A stretch of DNA of 9,920 nucleotides, taken from an uncultured Roseburia sp. GTDB lineage: Bacteria > Bacillota_A > Clostridia > Lachnospirales > Lachnospiraceae. The position numbers and the translations under genes are program-made. This document shows, piece by piece, positions 7,244-9,920 of this stretch. Each line of letters opens with the position of its first letter. Positions within the stretch are counted from its first letter, which is position 1. The notes beneath the pieces were generated by a model. The model did no database searches. It had not been told where the DNA came from and saw only the letters and a list, made by a program, of their open reading frames with translations. The stretch covers positions 1 through 9,920 of the forward strand of contig CAAEAE010000142.1 in the NCBI GenBank assembly GCA_900753715.1, given 5' to 3'.

Positions 7244-7755
7244 GCAGCCACCTCCAATTTGGCTGACTTCGCCTGAGAATTCTCCTCAAAAAGTGTCCCT
7301 ATTATCACTGCAGCACCATCTGGATTCAGGTACACAGTACCGCCCAGCTTATGGATTTCTTTATAGAAGTGACCAGCAAAAGGTCCGATACGGCAGGCCA
7401 TGATGTAAACAATCGGATGCTTAATTCGATGTTCCTTTATGTACTTACAGCAAGCCTTCAATGCCGCAACATCATAATAAATTGCCTGTGCAGGTCCAAT
7501 CTGAGGAACATCTATCTTGAAACAATGTACATTGTGGAATTCAAACTCCTGATCATTGATTCTGGTCACACCATCCACTTTTATTTCGTCCATGCAGCCG
7601 TCACCGTTAGCTTTACACGCCACATGATATTTAATATTTTTCTTGTTCTGGTGGTACTCTGTAAGCTTATAAACAAAAGTCTCATATCCGCCATAAGCTC
7701 CTAAGCTCTTAGCTCCTACCAGAAATACTTGTTGTACTTCGTTTTCACGCTGCAT
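7240..7755 (-). CDS. Truncated DUF1972-type rhamnosyltransferase: N-terminal domain only
   Basis: The 171 residues match the N-terminal acceptor domain of DUF1972 glycosyltransferases (Cps2T/WchF-like rhamnosyltransferases): FLVGAKSLGAYGGYETFV (11-28), IKYHVACKAN (41-50), HCFKIDVPQIGPAQAI (77-92), IVYIMACRIGPF (115-126) and VYLNPDG (141-147). Family members run to about 380-400 residues and continue after NPDG with a HEW-type segment and a GT-B donor domain. Here the match stops at NPDG and a 24-residue tail unlike the family leads to TGA. The donor-binding half, including the EX7E motif, is absent, so it should not be catalytic alone. No trace of the lost half is seen in the other frames before the next gene. 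The frame is otherwise clean, and its end carries the GGAGGTGG ribosome site and ATGA overlap for the GT4 gene. It is either a deletion remnant kept for coupling or a non-catalytic partner. The ATG at 7755 has GATAGGAAGA just upstream. Confidence 0.78.
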   Translation of the reverse strand: MQRENEVQQVFLVGAKSLGAYGGYETFVYKLTEYHQNKKNIKYHVACKANGDGCMDEIKVDGVTRINDQEFEFHNVHCFKIDVPQIGPAQAIYYDVAALKACCKYIKEHRIKHPIVYIMACRIGPFAGHFYKEIHKLGGTVYLNPDGAAVIIGTLFEENSQAKSAKLEVAA

Positions 7756-8088
7756 TCTTCCTATCTCTCCGTTAAATAATCTTTCTATCTACACATCCAT
7801 TTGGATGGTATTTCTTTTTCCTCTTACCGCTCACACGGCTAAGTGTTTTCTTATGCTGTCTTATCCAACTCCCCCAGTAACCATGTCTTTTCTCGATATT
7901 TCGTCAATTTTCTTACATATCTTTATCCAGACAGGTTCACTCAACAAAATCAGTCGTGCTTTCACCCTCATTTTTCCGGCGCATATTTATGCAAAAAGAC
8001 TTATATTTGTATGTATATTCAACTCCACCACAACCCATCAGACCGCAACTGATTTTGCCCGGTAAACATTGCAATACTAAGCTTTTCC
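7756..8088 (-). other. 333-base gap between sugar transferase and truncated rhamnosyltransferase genes
   Basis: No convincing gene or RNA is seen here, although neighbouring operon junctions are only 2-20 bases or overlaps. The longest minus-strand frame with a plausible start is 36 codons (7971 to 7861, beginning MRVKARLILLSEP) with a weak ribosome site. A small palindromic hairpin, CATCC-ATTT-GGATG (7794-7807), lies about 40 bases before the next start. No terminator with a minus-strand T run and no good sigma-A promoter were found. I saw no glycosyltransferase remnants in three-frame reading of the minus strand. It may be a recombination scar or an mRNA leader. Confidence 0.5.
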
Positions 8089-9537
8089 TTACATTGCTCC
8101 ATCATTTTTCAACACTCCCACAGCAGTCTGCCAAATAATTTTAATATCCCCTTTTATACTCCACTCCCTAATATACTGGGTATCCAGTTTCACCACTTCC
8201 TCAAAGTCCGTGATATTGCTCCTGCCACTCACCTGCCACAGTCCAGTCAATCCCGGCCTGAATGACATTCTGGCTCTGTGGTGTGGTTCATATTTCTCCC
8301 ACTCATCGAGTGTTGGTGGTCTGGTGCCTACCAGGCTCATATCACCTCTTAAAATGTTAAGGAACTGTGGGAATTCATCCAGGCTTGTTTTCCTGATAAA
8401 CTGCCCAATTCCGGTTTTCTTCTTTCCGTTTGGCAGCACCTTATTGCCTATGATTCTCGGATCAAAGTCCATCTTAAACATCATTCCGTCACCCACTTTA
8501 TTCTGCGCCATGAGTTCCTTCTTTCGCTCCTCGGCATCCATGTACATGCTGCGGAATTTATACATCTTAAACTTTCTTCCGTTTCTGCCGACTCTCTCCT
8601 GTGCGAAGAATATCGGTCCGGGCGATGCTATATATATCGCCGGTCCTACAAATATCATGATGATAAGTGTGAGCAGACAGCCCACCAGTCCTCCGACTAT
8701 ATCCATGCCCCTCTTTACCAGAAGTGCGCTGGTGTTTGCATAGCTCACGCTTGATGTGACTACTGTGTAGTCGCCTATCTTTTCTATCTGCTTGTAACCG
8801 CCATGGGCAGTACCATTCTTTGTTATTCCTGTATGCACGGCTATTCCCATCTCAAGGAATATATCTGCCATCCTCTCAGGATATTCATCCTCGCTGCATG
8901 GTGGGATGAGCACCTCATCCACCCACTCTTCGCACGCATAGTCCACTATGCCATCGTGGTTTGCGACAATCGGTATGCCGCATATAGTCTTACCCTTCAG
9001 GTCTGTATCCATTGAGGCTGCTACTATCTTTGTATAGCCTATACAGCTTTTTTCCACTGTGCGCAGTGTATCACGAAGCATAGCATCCGGTGCTATGACA
9101 AACAGTGATTTCTTTGATGTACCGAAATTCTTTTTCTTAAGGAAGCTCTTGAGTGCCACCCTGACTATATATGTTATTGTCACATAGATTGGAAACATAA
9201 TATAAAATGATAATCGCGAGTATATATCAGCCATCTGTGTGGTGAACAAAAATAGTGCTGTCACCAGAAATACAAGCACTGCATGCTTGCAGGTCGATAT
9301 AACTTCATCCAGATATCCGCGTTTTAGGACATTCTTGAATGAGTCTGCCATTATCTCAACAAAGAAATCTATCAGAAGAAATGCTACCCCCAGTATACGG
9401 TAGTCCTTGTCCATGTATGGGTTATTAAGGCCGAAGCGTATCACATATGAAATAAAAAATGCTATAAAAATGCTTGCGATATCTATAAGCATAAAGTCTA
9501 TATGCTTTGTCCAGCCTCTGCCTTTCTTTCTGTACAT
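8089..9537 (-). CDS. Undecaprenyl-phosphate sugar-1-phosphate transferase (initiating glycosyltransferase)
   Basis: This 482-residue protein has the full layout of the polyisoprenyl-phosphate hexose-1-phosphate transferases (WbaP/CpsE/EpsE type). It has four N-terminal membrane helices (about residues 14-34, 48-66, 86-100, 111-128), a cytoplasmic nucleotide-binding-like domain (about 140-245), a hydrophobic re-entrant segment (about 281-306) and the C-terminal catalytic domain. The catalytic domain shows SPGPIFFAQERVGRNG (305-320), KMYKFRSM (324-331), the Asp-Glu dyad in SLDEFPQ (385-391), RGDMSLVGTRPP (397-408) and RPGLTGLWQVSGRS (427-440). It transfers a sugar phosphate from UDP-sugar to undecaprenyl phosphate at the inner membrane face, starting each repeat unit. 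Glucose, galactose or an amino sugar are all possible. The ATG at 9537 is the first after an in-frame TAA nine bases upstream; AAGGAG lies 12 bases before it, a slightly long spacing. It would be the first gene of the transcript. Confidence 0.95.
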   Translation of the reverse strand: MYRKKGRGWTKHIDFMLIDIASIFIAFFISYVIRFGLNNPYMDKDYRILGVAFLLIDFFVEIMADSFKNVLKRGYLDEVISTCKHAVLVFLVTALFLFTTQMADIYSRLSFYIMFPIYVTITYIVRVALKSFLKKKNFGTSKKSLFVIAPDAMLRDTLRTVEKSCIGYTKIVAASMDTDLKGKTICGIPIVANHDGIVDYACEEWVDEVLIPPCSEDEYPERMADIFLEMGIAVHTGITKNGTAHGGYKQIEKIGDYTVVTSSVSYANTSALLVKRGMDIVGGLVGCLLTLIIMIFVGPAIYIASPGPIFFAQERVGRNGRKFKMYKFRSMYMDAEERKKELMAQNKVGDGMMFKMDFDPRIIGNKVLPNGKKKTGIGQFIRKTSLDEFPQFLNILRGDMSLVGTRPPTLDEWEKYEPHHRARMSFRPGLTGLWQVSGRSNITDFEEVVKLDTQYIREWSIKGDIKIIWQTAVGVLKNDGAM

Positions 9538-9606
9538 TCTTTCTTATTTCTCCTTGTGGTATCTCTCATTTCCCTCTATACCTGCTACAGGTGAGGTACC
9601 TTTGCA

Positions 9607-9614
9607 CCCCCCCC
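9607..9614. repeat. Homopolymer tract, C8 on plus strand and G8 on the mRNA strand
   Basis: Eight consecutive C on the plus strand, flanked by GCA and GAATTA, in otherwise AT-rich DNA. In mRNA made from the candidate promoter it would be a run of eight G about 70 bases before the start codon. Tracts of this size can slip during replication. Confidence 0.9.
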
Positions 9615-9703
9615 GAATTATTTTAGCCTGTTTTATTTTATGTATGTTTTATTCGGTTATTTGTATCTTTTTCTGTATCTAATCAGGATTTTTCAGTAAT
9701 ATA

Positions 9704-9731
9704 TTTTTACTCATTTTTAATTCTTTGTCAA
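9704..9731 (-). promoter_or_regulatory. Candidate sigma-A promoter for the polysaccharide genes
   Basis: On the minus strand a perfect TTGACA (9731-9726) is followed after 16 bases by TAAAAA (9709-9704), four of six matches to TATAAT, in an AT-rich setting. Transcription would begin near 9697 and give a leader of about 160 bases. An isolated TATAAT also occurs at 9804-9799 but lacks a good -35. Confidence 0.45.
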
Positions 9732-9830
9732 TGAATATTAGGTTTTCTTTATAATTTTTGACACATTTGCTAATCGCTATGGTATTACATCACCAACAAT
9801 TATACATTATTTTATAGCTTATAGCTCTTT

Positions 9831-9920
9831 TTACTCCTCAAACAGCCTCTGCTTCCTCTCTATCATCTCATCAATCCTTGCGATATACTGCCCTACATCC
9901 TTGACATTCTCGCATCTGTC
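9831..9920 (-). CDS. C-terminal end of an unidentified upstream gene
   Basis: From the window edge an open frame of 29 codons runs to TAA at 9833-9831. The peptide is charged and probably helical (VGQYIARIDEMIERKQRLFEE at its end). It is too short to identify, and the start lies beyond the window. Same-strand position directly upstream of the polysaccharide genes suggests that it belongs to the same locus or its regulatory region. That it is a real coding end rests on composition and the clean frame only. Confidence 0.5.
   Translation of the reverse strand, partial: DRCENVKDVGQYIARIDEMIERKQRLFEE

Larger units (their letters stand above)
9538..9830 (-). promoter_or_regulatory. Long leader before the initiating transferase
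   Basis: About 290 bases without a gene. Read on the minus strand it holds a candidate promoter (9731-9704), a G8 tract (9614-9607) and a G+C-richer stretch close to the gene that contains the palindrome AGGTACCT and a small hairpin ACCTG-TAG-CAGGT (about 9593-9581). No clear intrinsic terminator separates it from the gene ending at 9831, so read-through from upstream is also possible. No known riboswitch or leader-peptide pattern was recognised. Confidence 0.5.

Noticed and set aside
7861..7971. A 36-codon minus-strand frame (MRVKARLILLSEP at its start) as a small gene.
   Set aside because: Weak ribosome site, no recognisable family, and length expected by chance; kept only in the gap description.
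8210..8743. A 177-codon plus-strand open frame inside the initiating transferase gene, and similar plus-strand frames at 6489-6857, 7351-7704 and 7805-8065.
   Set aside because: They are antisense to well-supported genes or lie in the gap, lack ribosome sites and resemble no protein family.
1..9920. CRISPR arrays, tRNA or rRNA genes, and phage or defence genes.
   Set aside because: No regularly spaced repeats, tRNA-like folds or relevant protein motifs were seen; all intact genes fit glycan assembly.

Overview
The window looks like part of an exopolysaccharide or capsule locus from a low-G+C Gram-positive bacterium, most likely a gut Lachnospiraceae (the Roseburia, Agathobacter and Blautia neighbourhood). 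That placement rests on AT-rich DNA, AGGAG-type ribosome binding sites, the clostridial-style initiating sugar-phosphate transferase and a YREK-type transposase I associate with Clostridiales. The genus is inference. All intact genes lie on the minus strand, so the operon reads from right to left.

Right to left: the last 29 codons of an unidentified upstream gene (9831-9920); a gene-free leader of about 290 bases with a candidate promoter and a G8 tract (9538-9830); a 482-residue polyprenyl-phosphate sugar-1-phosphate transferase that would start the repeat unit (8089-9537); a 333-base gap without a convincing gene; a 171-residue stand-alone DUF1972 domain that looks like a truncated rhamnosyltransferase (7240-7755); a complete GT4 glycosyltransferase coupled to it by an ATGA overlap (6104-7243); a decayed insertion sequence (4716-6103); a Wzy-like polymerase (3375-4691); a left-handed beta-helix acetyltransferase (2791-3372); and three GT2 glycosyltransferases in a row, the last cut by the window edge (1815-2810, 800-1810, 1-803).

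The genes fit a Wzx/Wzy pathway. The initiating transferase loads the first sugar on undecaprenyl phosphate, the GT4 and GT2 enzymes extend it, the acetyltransferase decorates it, and the Wzy-like protein polymerises flipped units outside the membrane. No flippase, chain-length regulator or ligase is visible and these may lie outside the window.

The most informative structure is the insertion sequence. Its ends can be placed to the base: imperfect inverted repeats of 25 and 24 bases flanked by a 6-bp direct repeat, TTAATA. It landed exactly on the stop codon of the GT4 gene. The duplication rebuilds the last Tyr codon and TAA on one side and leaves the Shine-Dalgarno sequence and start of the polymerase gene intact on the other. 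Removing it in silico gives a tight operon junction with 18 bases between stop and start. The transposase is a pseudogene spread over three frames with two stops, but its DDE/YREK residues and both inverted repeats remain. I found no clear sign of an undescribed system; the notable points are the operon-sparing insertion, a possible polar terminator inside it, homopolymer C/G tracts and the truncated DUF1972 gene.
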